In this document: piece after piece, positions 24,476 through 35,586 of the stretch
Numbering within the stretch: position 1 is the stretch's first letter
Layout: the number at the start of each line of letters is the position of its first letter
Assembly: GCA_943356465.1 (NCBI GenBank)
Contig: CALREX010000006.1
Location: 1-60,454, forward strand
Reading direction: 5' to 3'
DNA: 60,454 nt
From: Candidatus Peribacteria bacterium
GTDB taxonomy: Bacteria; Patescibacteriota; Gracilibacteria; UBA1369; LOWO2-01-FULL-3
Program-made: the position numbers and the translations under genes
The notes under the pieces: generated by a model
The model's database searches: none
Told to the model about the DNA's origin: nothing
What the model saw: the letters and a program-made list of their open reading frames with translations, nothing else

Positions 24476-25552
24476 CTACTTCTCCCCCACCTTCTCAAGC
24501 ATTTGCTCCTGATCTGCAGCATGAAGACTTTCAACGATATCATCAATTTCTCCTTCCATAATCGCAGGAATATTGCTCCAACTTTTGTGAATTCTATGAT
24601 CGGTGATACGATCTTGAGGAAAATTATAAGTTCGAATTTTATCACTTCTATCTCCAGTTCCAATCTGACTTGCACGATTATCTCCACGCTCTTTTCTAAG
24701 TTTTTCCTCTTCTAGATCATATAATCTCGTCAAAAGCACTTTCATCGCCTTAGCTCTATTTTTAATCTGAGACCTTTCATCCTGACATGTCACTACAACT
24801 CCAGTTGGAATATGGGTAATACGAACAGCTGATTCAGTCTTGTTTACACTCTGTCCTCCAGATCCACCGGAACGATAAACATCAATCCTCAAATCATTTG
24901 GATTTATATTAACATCAACCTCTTCCGCCTCAGGAAGCACCGCAACACTAGCTACAGACGTATGAATTCGCCCTTGGCTTTCTGTAACAGGAACACGTTG
25001 AACACGATGAACACCACTTTCATATTTTAAGGTTCCATAAGCATTTTCTCCACTAACAGAAAAAATAACCTCCTTAATACATCCAGGTTCCCCTTCACTT
25101 TTATCCATAATTTCAACCTTAAACCCATGTTTTTCAGCAAAACGAAAATACATTCGACAAAGTTCTCCGGCAAAAATAGCTGCTTCATCTCCACCAGCTC
25201 CGGCACGAATTTCAATAATACAATTTCTCGCATCATCAGGATCTTTAGGCAAAATTTCAAGCTTTGCAAGGGCATCAAGCTCAACAATTCTTGCATCTGC
25301 TTCATTTTTTTGCAACTGCGCCATTTCTCGAAGTTCATGATCACTTTCCATCTCCAACATCTCTTCTGCATCCGCCTTAGCATTCAAAACTTTCCTATAC
25401 TCAAGCGTCAAAGAATGAGCCCTCTCTAAAATCTTATATTTCCTGGATAAAGTCTTATACTTACCCAAATCCGAAGTAACAGAAGGATCAGACAATTGAT
25501 TTTGAATATCAAGATATTCTTTATCTATTTTTTCAAGCTTATCAAACAGCAT
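24476..25552 (-). CDS. prfA: Peptide chain release factor 1
   Basis: This 358-aa RF1 reads UAA and UAG stop codons. It has the GGQ hydrolysis motif (GSGGQSVN, about 230) and the PxT stop-reading tripeptide as PVT in [10 protein letters not shown] (about 184-193), which is the RF1 form. Length is normal. It is last of the minus-strand gyrB-rpsU-prmC-prfA block, 9 bp from prmC, which encodes the enzyme that methylates its GGQ glutamine. UGA is also a stop here, so an RF2 gene should exist elsewhere. Confidence 0.96.
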   Translation of the reverse strand: MLFDKLEKIDKEYLDIQNQLSDPSVTSDLGKYKTLSRKYKILERAHSLTLEYRKVLNAKADAEEMLEMESDHELREMAQLQKNEADARIVELDALAKLEILPKDPDDARNCIIEIRAGAGGDEAAIFAGELCRMYFRFAEKHGFKVEIMDKSEGEPGCIKEVIFSVSGENAYGTLKYESGVHRVQRVPVTESQGRIHTSVASVAVLPEAEEVDVNINPNDLRIDVYRSGGSGGQSVNKTESAVRITHIPTGVVVTCQDERSQIKNRAKAMKVLLTRLYDLEEEKLRKERGDNRASQIGTGDRSDKIRTYNFPQDRITDHRIHKSWSNIPAIMEGEIDDIVESLHAADQEQMLEKVGEK

Positions 25553-25561
25553 AATACGATT

Positions 25562-26452
25562 TTAATATTTTTTCTTAACAACGAACATTCTTTCAATTCC
25601 AGCCAAATCCTTGTAAATCCCCCACTCATCTTGTTCAAAATATTTACTCAATAGCTCTCTCATCTTTTCACCCTGTGCAAAGCCAAATTCTCCAATCATC
25701 AGTCTAAACTTCACATTTTTTTCCTTGATCTGTTGAAACATTTTTTTATACAGCTCTAGGCCATCATCTCCTCCAAAAAGTGCCACATTCGGCTCAAATT
25801 TTTCGACATTTTTTTCAACAAATCTATTTTCGACTTCACCAATATAAGGCAAGTTCGCGACAATAATATCACAAACCTCATCATCTTCCAAAAATTCAAG
25901 AAGATCACTCTGCAAAGGCTGAATTTTATTTTCAAGCCCATGCTGTTCCACATTTATTCTGCAAACATCCAAAGCATCTTCACTTACATCAACAGCAAAA
26001 ACTTCATCCAAAGGATCATCCAGATAATCACGAAAATGTTTCGCAATCGAAATAGCAATACATCCACTTCCGGTTCCCACATCAACAAGTTTTAATTTTC
26101 GCCCATCATCTGCATATTTCACAACACCTTCAAGAAAGCTAATAACCATTTCCACAATCATTTCAGTCTCAGGCCTTGGCACAAGAACACGCTTATCAAC
26201 AAAAAAATCATTTCCATAGAACTCTTTATGACAAGTTATATAAGACACAGGCTCTCCTAAAACAATTCGATCCATGTAAGAATCGAAAAGCAAAGCATCT
26301 TCCTCCGAAATTACTTCATCTCCATGCGCCAAAAGATATTCCTTTGACACTCCAAGCAAATAAGACAAAACAACCTCACAATCAAGAAAAGCGGCACCCC
26401 TAACCAAAGAAATTTTGGAGTATCCGCTTTTAAGTAATTCGCAAATCTTCAT
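25562..26452 (-). CDS. prmC: Release factor glutamine methyltransferase PrmC
   Basis: This SAM-dependent enzyme methylates the GGQ glutamine of release factors. The call starts at the ATG at 26452 (296 aa, beginning MKICELLKSG), one base after the rpsU stop. A longer frame exists but would overlap rpsU by 20 codons. SAM-binding motif VDVGTGSGCIAIS (about 119-131) is normal. The catalytic motif, usually NPPY, is NLPYIGE (about 189-195), a variant that may be a lineage trait. The partner prfA lies 9 bp downstream. Confidence 0.92.
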   Translation of the reverse strand: MKICELLKSGYSKISLVRGAAFLDCEVVLSYLLGVSKEYLLAHGDEVISEEDALLFDSYMDRIVLGEPVSYITCHKEFYGNDFFVDKRVLVPRPETEMIVEMVISFLEGVVKYADDGRKLKLVDVGTGSGCIAISIAKHFRDYLDDPLDEVFAVDVSEDALDVCRINVEQHGLENKIQPLQSDLLEFLEDDEVCDIIVANLPYIGEVENRFVEKNVEKFEPNVALFGGDDGLELYKKMFQQIKEKNVKFRLMIGEFGFAQGEKMRELLSKYFEQDEWGIYKDLAGIERMFVVKKKY

Positions 26453-26453
26453 C

Positions 26454-26660
26454 TTAATAAAACTTGCTCTTCTCTTTCTGTGATCTGTATCTTTCACGCA
26501 TGATCGCAGCAACCTTTTTAAGCCTCTTTGTAGGAGCTCTTTTATTATATCTCTCCGAACGAATCTTCAAAAGTTTTCGGCTCGATTGAACCTTTTTATT
26601 GAATCTAGTTATAAGCCTTTCATTAGATTCCTTCTCATTTTTCCAAACTGTTACTCGCAT
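26454..26660 (-). CDS. rpsU: Ribosomal protein bS21
   Basis: This 68-aa, very basic protein matches bS21: RFNKKVQSSRKLLKIRSERY followed by a Lys/Arg-rich helical tail with KRLKKVAAIMRERYR. bS21 sits on the 30S platform next to the 16S 3' tail. That is notable here because the tail has lost the anti-SD core yet bS21 is kept. It lies 61 bp after gyrB, with one base between its stop and the prmC ATG. Confidence 0.85.
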   Translation of the reverse strand: MRVTVWKNEKESNERLITRFNKKVQSSRKLLKIRSERYNKRAPTKRLKKVAAIMRERYRSQKEKSKFY

Positions 26661-26721
26661 AATTTATTTAATATTAAGCAAAAGAATTATATTGAAGTTT
26701 TTTGGAAACGCAATAGAAGTT

Positions 26722-28671
<1,950 letters not shown>

Positions 28672-28686
28672 TTAAAGCAGAAAGAT

Positions 28687-28715
28687 TCTAGCACGTGAAA
28701 TTTAGAATGTAAATG
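28687..28715 (-). promoter_or_regulatory. gyrB promoter
   Basis: Minus-strand -35 TTTACA (28710-28715), a 17-bp spacer and -10 TAGAAT (28687-28692), about 40 nt before the ATG. Confidence 0.6.
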
Positions 28716-28737
28716 TAAGAGTTATAGTACGGAAAAC

Positions 28738-31113
28738 CTACCTCTGAATCTTCCCTGAAAAATCCTTCTCCGCAATCACGACTTTTGCAAGCTCATCAAG
28801 CGTATATTCGCCATCCATCACAAGAGGATTTCCATTTATTGAAAGATATACATTTTTTGCCTTTTCACCATTGGCCACAAAATCAAAAGTAACCTTTACG
28901 TCTTCATAGTCTTTAAGAACGATATTTGAAACTCTATATACAGATGAAACTTCATCTGCAACAGATATATTTTCAAGATCTACGATAAATCCAGCCTTAG
29001 CGACTTGTTTCGCAACATAAGTTCTGGCGAATCTTTGGGCATAACTTTCTTCTTTTTGTTTATCGGTTGTAGGCTCCTGAGTAGGTGTAAGCTCAGCAAA
29101 TTTGCTCTTCAAAAGAGAAAGCAGATTGTCTATTTTAAGAGGCTTATCAGACAATGTTTCTCCATAAGCCATAACATCCTTCAAAACAACTTTTTCCCTG
29201 TCATAAGAGGCGGTAAATGCATATCCGCCGGCAATACCATCAACAGCAACATACCTTTCCTTAGGATCTTTGATCTCACTTATTTTCAAATCAGTAATAT
29301 CCTTAACCGCGGCAAAAGCCGCCAAAACTTCTTTGTTAACATCATCTGCAGTTTTTTCTTTAACATTCTCTTCACCCAAAACATCAGCCTTAAGACTCAT
29401 AATGTCCCAGATTTTACTTTTATCATCTATATATGCGCTATATCTTTCCTTATGAGTAGGCCCGTAAGCGGTAGAATTTGAATATTCAGGAGTGTTTAAA
29501 TAACCCCAGAAATTTCCAAGATCTTTCAACTGAGTTTCAAAAATTGAAATAACAGCAACATCGCTACTACCAACAGGCATAAGCTCATTCACCTGAGCAA
29601 AAAGAGAAGAAACAATTTTTTTTGCATCTGCAATTTCCACTTTTCCTTCAAAGAAAAATTTCACAAGTCTCTTCAAAAAATCAATTTTATCGCTTATCAA
29701 ATCTTGTTTCAGTTCAGCCTTAAGCTGTCCATCCCCATAAAGAGAAAGAAGTTCCTTTTCAAGCACAGCTTTCACAGTAAAATATTCGTCTTTATAAAAA
29801 GTCGGATATTTCATAAAAAGATTATCAAAAAGTTGATTTTGATAAACAACAAACATTTGATAAAAATCAAGATCTTCCTTATGGCCAAGCACTTTATCCA
29901 ATTTGTCATAATAAGCGTCAAAAGCGGTCTTTGCATAAGCATCGCTCACGTTAAGCCCCTTATAAACCCCTTTCCACAAGTCCCCTATCACTTTATATTT
30001 ATCAGCACCACTCACAAATTTTTCATCTAAAAGTGCTTTATAAATATCATATTGCTTATCATCAAGAGTAAAAACACGAGTCTCGCGAACAGAATCGTCA
30101 AATACCTTATAGAAAAAAGGTGAAAAAATAGTATTCAAAGACAAAGTTTTCAAATACGAATTAAATGCATCAAAAGCAGTTTTCGCCTTGGCAATGTCAT
30201 TTTCAGAAGAATTATAAAGCGCATCATTAAAATATCCGGAAAATTTATTCAGCGACATATCTCTTTTCTTAGAAGGCATAAACGTAAGATTTTCCTTAAT
30301 CCAAGAAACAAATCCAGATTCGGAAAATACTGCCGATCCACCTGTTTTTTTAATATTCGAAACAACTTCCTGTTTCGCTTTTTCAATAAACTTTTTATCT
30401 TTGGCCAAATTTGAAAAAGCCCATGGAGCATCTTTTTCAGCCTGCGGGATGATGGAATATTTAAATTCTTTTATAAGCTTTGAATAAAGTAATTTTGCGG
30501 TCCTGTCGTCGATTTTATCGACAGAAATGCTGACTTTTGAATCTCTTGGAACAAGCACTCTATTAACAAAAACAGGACTATACCAATCCAAGTAATTTTT
30601 AAATTCAAAATCTTTTGGCAAAATACCTACATATGTATCTCCATCATAATTGGCAATATCAAGTTTTTTGCCGTCAAAAGAAACATCAACAGCACTTGCA
30701 TCCGGCATAATCACAATTCTATCTGCCACAAAATTAACCTTCGCATCACTCAATTCAAAATTTCCCCAAAACTTTCCAGAATTAATTTTTAAAATATACG
30801 GATCTTTACCTGGATTTTCTCCTGCAAAATTAACATCATTTTTTATTCCACTATCCTCTTGTTTTGCAAAACGCAAAACGCCGCCATTACCGGGGAAAAC
30901 CATCTCATTTTGATAGTTTACAAACAAAATTTCATTTTCAGATTCCAAATTCTTACTTTCAAAAGAAGCCTCCACGAAATAATTCCCAAGAACCAAGACA
31001 AAAGAAACTGTCGCCAAAACAATAGTTTTTACAATCCTACCAACTTTTCCATCAAATTTAAATCCCACCATGCTTGGAATTTCTTGATTTTGTTGCTGAT
31101 TCAATATCTCCAT
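28738..31113 (-). CDS. Large membrane-anchored protein with FecR-like domain, 791 aa
   Basis: The protein has a short cytoplasmic start, a single membrane helix (about 29-48) and a large extracytoplasmic region. Residues about 85-165 (GKFWGNFELSDAKVNFVAD..., then IVIMPDASAVDVSFDG) look like a FecR-type beta domain. The rest is mostly helical, with no recognised catalytic motif, and ends with a small strand-rich region. It is a single gene from a TATAAT promoter (-10 at 31136-31141). It could be a structural or scaffolding envelope protein; I infer location only, not function. Confidence 0.75.
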   Translation of the reverse strand: MEILNQQQNQEIPSMVGFKFDGKVGRIVKTIVLATVSFVLVLGNYFVEASFESKNLESENEILFVNYQNEMVFPGNGGVLRFAKQEDSGIKNDVNFAGENPGKDPYILKINSGKFWGNFELSDAKVNFVADRIVIMPDASAVDVSFDGKKLDIANYDGDTYVGILPKDFEFKNYLDWYSPVFVNRVLVPRDSKVSISVDKIDDRTAKLLYSKLIKEFKYSIIPQAEKDAPWAFSNLAKDKKFIEKAKQEVVSNIKKTGGSAVFSESGFVSWIKENLTFMPSKKRDMSLNKFSGYFNDALYNSSENDIAKAKTAFDAFNSYLKTLSLNTIFSPFFYKVFDDSVRETRVFTLDDKQYDIYKALLDEKFVSGADKYKVIGDLWKGVYKGLNVSDAYAKTAFDAYYDKLDKVLGHKEDLDFYQMFVVYQNQLFDNLFMKYPTFYKDEYFTVKAVLEKELLSLYGDGQLKAELKQDLISDKIDFLKRLVKFFFEGKVEIADAKKIVSSLFAQVNELMPVGSSDVAVISIFETQLKDLGNFWGYLNTPEYSNSTAYGPTHKERYSAYIDDKSKIWDIMSLKADVLGEENVKEKTADDVNKEVLAAFAAVKDITDLKISEIKDPKERYVAVDGIAGGYAFTASYDREKVVLKDVMAYGETLSDKPLKIDNLLSLLKSKFAELTPTQEPTTDKQKEESYAQRFARTYVAKQVAKAGFIVDLENISVADEVSSVYRVSNIVLKDYEDVKVTFDFVANGEKAKNVYLSINGNPLVMDGEYTLDELAKVVIAEKDFSGKIQR

Positions 31114-31135
31114 TTATTTATTTTTATATCAGGGA

Positions 31136-31194
31136 ATTATACCATAAATAAGCACAAAAAACAATTGGACATAAAGACAATCAAGTCCTATCAT
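31136..31194. promoter_or_regulatory. Divergent promoters between the FecR-like and protease genes
   Basis: Minus strand: -35 TTGTTT (31159-31164), 17-bp spacer, -10 TATAAT (31136-31141) for the 791-aa gene. Plus strand: -35 TTGGAC (31165-31170), 18-bp spacer, -10 TATCAT (31189-31194) for the protease gene. Confidence 0.55.
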
Positions 31195-31239
31195 GTAGCG
31201 GCATTTTTTGGAAATTACCTCATTAACACTTTTAAACAC

Positions 31240-32988
31240 ATGCGAAACAACATATTTGTCAAAAAACTTAGCGCAATTTGCGTAATTGTATCAATTTTTT
31301 CACTAAATCTCACAAATACAGCTCTGGCATTCTACTCAGACGTATCTGAAACAAACACTTACTATAAAGAAGTACAGGAACTATACAACGCAAAAAAACT
31401 GCCGGAATATCCAGAAAACAAATTAAATCTTGATGAAAAATTGAAAACTGTAGACTTTTACCAACTACTTTTTACATACGCAAATGCACCATTATCTACA
31501 AATATAAATCTACCATTTACAAACACCGATAACGCGGCAAATTACGCAAAATACCTTCAAACGGCGATCGATTTTGGACTCGTAAAAACCGATGATAAGA
31601 TTTTCGATTTAGATCAAACGATAACAAAATACCAAGCATTATCAATAATGTTTAAAACTCTTGGCATAGGTGCGAACTATTTTTTTGATCAATCAAAATT
31701 CACATTCAAAGACCTAAATAAGACATCAGAAACAGCTGCAATCGCAATGAAAGCTTTGGAACTTGGAATAAAAGAAACAGATAAACCGGAGAATTTCAGG
31801 AAAGCAAAAAGGATAACAAAAGGGGAAGAAATAGACTATCTGTACAAAATATACAAATATTCTCCAAGCGCAACTTTCACAATACAAATAATTCCATCTA
31901 AAACATCGGAGACAAGTCAGTCAAAATACTCAAAAACAGATAAAGAACTCATAAACAGCGATGGATTTGCAAAACTTCTCGACATATGGGGGAAATTAAA
32001 AACACAATATTACTACAAAGATAAAATTAACGACACAGATTTGATAAATGGCGCAATCACAGGAATGGTAGAAAAAGCAAACGACATTTACACTGTATAT
32101 CAAGCCCCTACAGAAGCCGAAAAACTACTTGGAAGCCTGGCAACACAAGAATATGAAGGTGTGGGAATGACACTCGAACTTATAGATAACAACATAACAG
32201 TAGTATCTCCATTCAATGATTCTCCTGCAGACAAAGCAGGCATAAAAGCAAATGACATAGTCATCGAAATAGACGGAACAAATGTAGTTGGAAAAACACT
32301 CGAAGAAGTAACGGCAAAAATAAAAGGAAAAGCCGGAACAGTCGTAAAAATAAAAGTATTGCGCGATAAAAAAGAACAAACATTTTCCGTCACAAGGGAA
32401 AAAATCTCACACAAAAGCGTAACATCAAAAACTCTTACAAAAGGCAAAAAAAACATAGGATACATCCAAGTAAATATATTTGGAGATGATACATACAATG
32501 ATTTTGTTACTCAAGCAAACGACCTGATAAAACAAAAAGTATCAGGATTTATAATCGATTTAAGAAACAATCCAGGCGGATACATGGACACAGCGATTCA
32601 AATGATCAGCTTATTTACAAAAGAAAAAAAGACAGCGGTAGAGCTAAAATTCAGCGATAATAGTATACAAAAATATGACACTGACGGAAACGGACTCCTT
32701 GCAGGATACAAAACAATCGTACTTATGAATAATGGCTCAGCTTCAGCATCCGAGATATTGGCAGGCGCACTAAAAGACTATAATTTTGCAAAACTTGTAG
32801 GAGACAAATCATTTGGAAAAGGCGTAGTGCAACAACTTAACACGTACAAAGACGGATCACTTTTCAAATTCACAATTTCGGAATGGCTGACTCCAAACGG
32901 AACAAGCATAAATAAAACAGGAATTACGCCTGACATCTCAGTCACAGACGCAACAAAGCAATTGGACAAAGCGCTGGAGCAATTTTGA
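31240..32988 (+). CDS. S41 C-terminal processing protease with N-terminal SLH-like region
   Basis: The ATG at 31240 is chosen because a clear signal peptide follows (MRNNIFVKKLSAICV... to ALA, about 30 residues); the open frame runs on upstream without a plausible start. The mature protein has an SLH-like region (about 30-190), a PDZ domain (about 300-375, VGMTLELIDNN and SPADKAGIKANDIV) and an S41 protease domain with FIIDLRNNPGGYMD, catalytic Ser in NNGSASASEIL and Lys in GDKSFGKGVVQ. CtpA-type proteases trim or degrade envelope proteins. Here the SLH part would hold it at the cell wall. About 582 aa. Confidence 0.9.
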   Translation: MRNNIFVKKLSAICVIVSIFSLNLTNTALAFYSDVSETNTYYKEVQELYNAKKLPEYPENKLNLDEKLKTVDFYQLLFTYANAPLSTNINLPFTNTDNAANYAKYLQTAIDFGLVKTDDKIFDLDQTITKYQALSIMFKTLGIGANYFFDQSKFTFKDLNKTSETAAIAMKALELGIKETDKPENFRKAKRITKGEEIDYLYKIYKYSPSATFTIQIIPSKTSETSQSKYSKTDKELINSDGFAKLLDIWGKLKTQYYYKDKINDTDLINGAITGMVEKANDIYTVYQAPTEAEKLLGSLATQEYEGVGMTLELIDNNITVVSPFNDSPADKAGIKANDIVIEIDGTNVVGKTLEEVTAKIKGKAGTVVKIKVLRDKKEQTFSVTREKISHKSVTSKTLTKGKKNIGYIQVNIFGDDTYNDFVTQANDLIKQKVSGFIIDLRNNPGGYMDTAIQMISLFTKEKKTAVELKFSDNSIQKYDTDGNGLLAGYKTIVLMNNGSASASEILAGALKDYNFAKLVGDKSFGKGVVQQLNTYKDGSLFKFTISEWLTPNGTSINKTGITPDISVTDATKQLDKALEQF

Positions 32989-32993
32989 GTATA

Positions 32994-33142
32994 AGGGAAG
33001 CGAAGTAGCAAAAACTTAAAAAATATTGCTAAAAAAGACGAGCATCATGATGCGAGTCTTCGCGAAGGGCGTACATGCTAGCCCGAGCGATACGGCTATG
33101 CCATTTTAGTTATTTTTTAAGTTTTTGCTACTTCGCTTCCCT
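32994..33142. repeat. Structured intergenic repeat, copy 2 (protease / VirB4 junction)
   Basis: A perfect 32-bp inverted repeat (32994-33025 and 33111-33142) encloses a core (33020-33091) identical at 70 of 72 positions to copy 1 (4182-4253). Arm sequences differ from those of copy 1, but in each copy the arms match each other. After the core, a short hairpin GGC-TAT-GCC takes the place of GCGC-GAAT-GCGC in copy 1. The right arm encodes the last residues (REAK) of the VirB4-like protein. It again sits between convergent genes and could terminate both. Confidence 0.85.
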
Positions 33143-35497
33143 CTGGGTCAAAAGTTCTTCAGGATTTGTAGTAACGATCTTATTCTCAGTGAAAGATGCG
33201 ATAATCTGTATCGCAACATGCTTGAGTCCGGCAAAGAAAAGTCCCTGTCCGACTCCACTATTTAGAAGGACATATTTTTCTCCCTGAGTAAGATTAAACA
33301 AGCTTCCAAGCATATCAATAGCAGATGGAGATTGCTTTAGTAGAAGCTGAATAGACGAATTTGTAATAATAGGTTTTCCATAAGAACTCTTCAAGAAATC
33401 CTCAACATCCTGAGTAATAGTCGTAACCCCAAGATAATATTTTCTCGCACGTTTTACGAGTCCGGCAAGGAATTTTGCGCTATCTTCGTGCTGCATCATT
33501 GTCCATGCCTCATCAATTACAAGAACTCTCTTCTTTAGCTTGCTTCTGATTCTATTCCAAATGTAATTAAGAATGATATACATCGCAATAGGACGTAGTG
33601 CATCTTCAAGATCACGAATACAGAAGACCATCATTCCACTAGAAAGATCCAAGTTTGTAGGTTTATTGAAAATTCCAGAATAAGAACCAGTCGTAAATTT
33701 TGAAAGTCTTTGTACAAGCGACTCCGCTCCCTTCATAGAGCCAAGAACCTTGTATAAATCCTCCATTGTAGGCGGTTCATATGTAGAAGGATCAGTAAGT
33801 TCCATAGTAATTCCTTTAAGCGCATACACATCTATAAGGGCTTTATCCAAAATAGATTCCTCCTCAGGAGTAACACCTCCAAGCATAAGCTTAAGAAGTC
33901 CATGAAGAGTGATAACATTTGATCTGAGCAAATCCCCTGGCGCACTCTCTTCTCCTTCAAAAGGTTGTGGCAAGTCAAAAGGATTGATTCTACGGTCACT
34001 ATTCAAACTAAGTCTTAAATAAGTTCCTCCGACCGTATTTGCAAGGGCTTCGTACTCATTTTCCGGATCAATTACAATCACATCCGTACCCATCATCATA
34101 AGACGAAGCATTTCAAGCTTAACGGCATAAGATTTTCCGGCACCGGATTTGGCAAACACGACGCTATTCGCATTTTCAAGCGCAAAACGATCAAAAATAA
34201 TCAAACTGTCATTGTGTCTGTTTAATCCATACAAAATTCCCTTATCAGAAGTAAGATCTGAAGAAGTAAATGGAAACGTTGTGGAAAGTGGACTCGTATT
34301 CATATTTCGAATCACATAAAGCTCATCCAAACACATAGGCAAACATGCATTTAATCCATGTTCAGCCTGAAGTTGAGTTCTTTTTGTCATCACCAAATGT
34401 CCTGCAAGCAAACTTTCAAGCTGTTTTGCCACCTTTTCAAGCTTCTTTTCGTTGTCGGCATAAACTGTAAAATAAAGCGCAAATTGGAAAAATTTCTCCT
34501 GTCCTCTTTGAATTTCCGTACGCAATTGTTCCGCATCCTCAAGTGCAGTTTCAAGCGCAGGATCACGCACAATCCCCTTCTCCTGTAATATTTGAATACT
34601 TGAATGCATCTGTGCAACTTTTTTTCTCAAAGTTTTCATTATTTCCTCGGAAGAAATTGGATAAATAAATTGTGAAATATCCATAGTCACATCAAAATTC
34701 ACAACCGGAGAAAGCCAGTTTGCTTCCAAATATCGAGGATACGCATAAACATAAAAAGACCTCGTATAAAGCCCATCCAGGCATAATGAATCATAATTTA
34801 TCTCCATCGCAGACGGAGAAATCAAATCCTTTATTGCAGACAGTCCTTGCTGATAAATTTTTTCAGCTTCAATATATTTCTTTTTTTCTTCAGCTGACAT
34901 CTTTGATTTTGCCGCTTCCAGTTCGTTCGCTTTAGACATTTCTTCCTTTTGCTTCACATCACTTGATACAAATAAAGATTTCAAATTATCAAAAACTGAT
35001 TTCTTCTTTGTAGAATCAGTAGCAGCCGAAATAGGCGCTGCCGTGACACCGGCAGAAACAGATTTCATAGATTCGGTAGCTTTTGATTCAAGATCACCAG
35101 CCATTTTTTGAAGACCAGAAGTAAGCGAAGTAACAGAAGAAAGAGCCTCGGACAAAACATCCTTACGCACTTTTTTACCTGTTTTCGGATCATATCCAGC
35201 TTTTTGAAGTTTCACAGTTGCCTCAAAATCAGCCTTTTGAACAACTTCAAGAGAAGGTGTTACCTCAATCATAGAATCAGGATTTTCACCGATCTCAGTC
35301 ATAGTAGGCCTATCAGACTTAATATCAACCTTTGCATTTACATAGCTTATTTTGTTATCACTAGGTGCTTTTGAGGCATCTTTAAGCCAATCTGGAGTTT
35401 CCAGATTCTGCACATTCTCTTCAGAAAAAACATTTTTATTTAAATCTTTTGTTTTATCATCCGTAATTACAGCTGAATTTGTACTTTTAGGATCCAT
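33128..35497 (-). CDS. VirB4/TraC-type ATPase with long N-terminal extension
   Basis: This 789-aa protein has a VirB4-like core: Walker A in AKSGAGKSY (449-457), Walker B in RVLVIDEAW (657-665), and TTITQDVEDFL with a conserved Gln after it. VirB4 ATPases power type IV secretion or related pilus machines at the inner membrane. The first 220 residues are an extra low-complexity, charged, partly helical region. No other T4SS gene is adjacent in the window. The C-terminal codons lie inside the structured repeat. Promoter: TTGTAA (35560-35565), 17 bp, TAAAAT (35537-35542). Confidence 0.88.
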   Translation of the reverse strand: MDPKSTNSAVITDDKTKDLNKNVFSEENVQNLETPDWLKDASKAPSDNKISYVNAKVDIKSDRPTMTEIGENPDSMIEVTPSLEVVQKADFEATVKLQKAGYDPKTGKKVRKDVLSEALSSVTSLTSGLQKMAGDLESKATESMKSVSAGVTAAPISAATDSTKKKSVFDNLKSLFVSSDVKQKEEMSKANELEAAKSKMSAEEKKKYIEAEKIYQQGLSAIKDLISPSAMEINYDSLCLDGLYTRSFYVYAYPRYLEANWLSPVVNFDVTMDISQFIYPISSEEIMKTLRKKVAQMHSSIQILQEKGIVRDPALETALEDAEQLRTEIQRGQEKFFQFALYFTVYADNEKKLEKVAKQLESLLAGHLVMTKRTQLQAEHGLNACLPMCLDELYVIRNMNTSPLSTTFPFTSSDLTSDKGILYGLNRHNDSLIIFDRFALENANSVVFAKSGAGKSYAVKLEMLRLMMMGTDVIVIDPENEYEALANTVGGTYLRLSLNSDRRINPFDLPQPFEGEESAPGDLLRSNVITLHGLLKLMLGGVTPEEESILDKALIDVYALKGITMELTDPSTYEPPTMEDLYKVLGSMKGAESLVQRLSKFTTGSYSGIFNKPTNLDLSSGMMVFCIRDLEDALRPIAMYIILNYIWNRIRSKLKKRVLVIDEAWTMMQHEDSAKFLAGLVKRARKYYLGVTTITQDVEDFLKSSYGKPIITNSSIQLLLKQSPSAIDMLGSLFNLTQGEKYVLLNSGVGQGLFFAGLKHVAIQIIASFTENKIVTTNPEELLTQREAK

Positions 35498-35536
35498 TTA
35501 ATTTTTGTTTTTTTACTATTTCGAAATATTCATATC

Positions 35537-35565
35537 ATTTTAGCAAAAATTAAGCCCTTTTACAA
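35537..35565 (-). promoter_or_regulatory. Promoter of the VirB4-like gene
   Basis: Minus-strand -35 TTGTAA (35560-35565), a 17-bp spacer and -10 TAAAAT (35537-35542). Confidence 0.55.
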
Positions 35566-35586
35566 GGGGGAAAAGTATGCTACGAT

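Noticed and set aside
26453-26512. Longer PrmC start at 26512
   Set aside because: It would overlap rpsU by 20 codons; the ATG at 26452 starts one base after the rpsU stop and fits the family N-terminus.
30859-31239. N-terminal extension of the S41 protease frame upstream of 31240
   Set aside because: It overlaps the divergent membrane-protein gene and both promoters, and the signal peptide starts at 31240.
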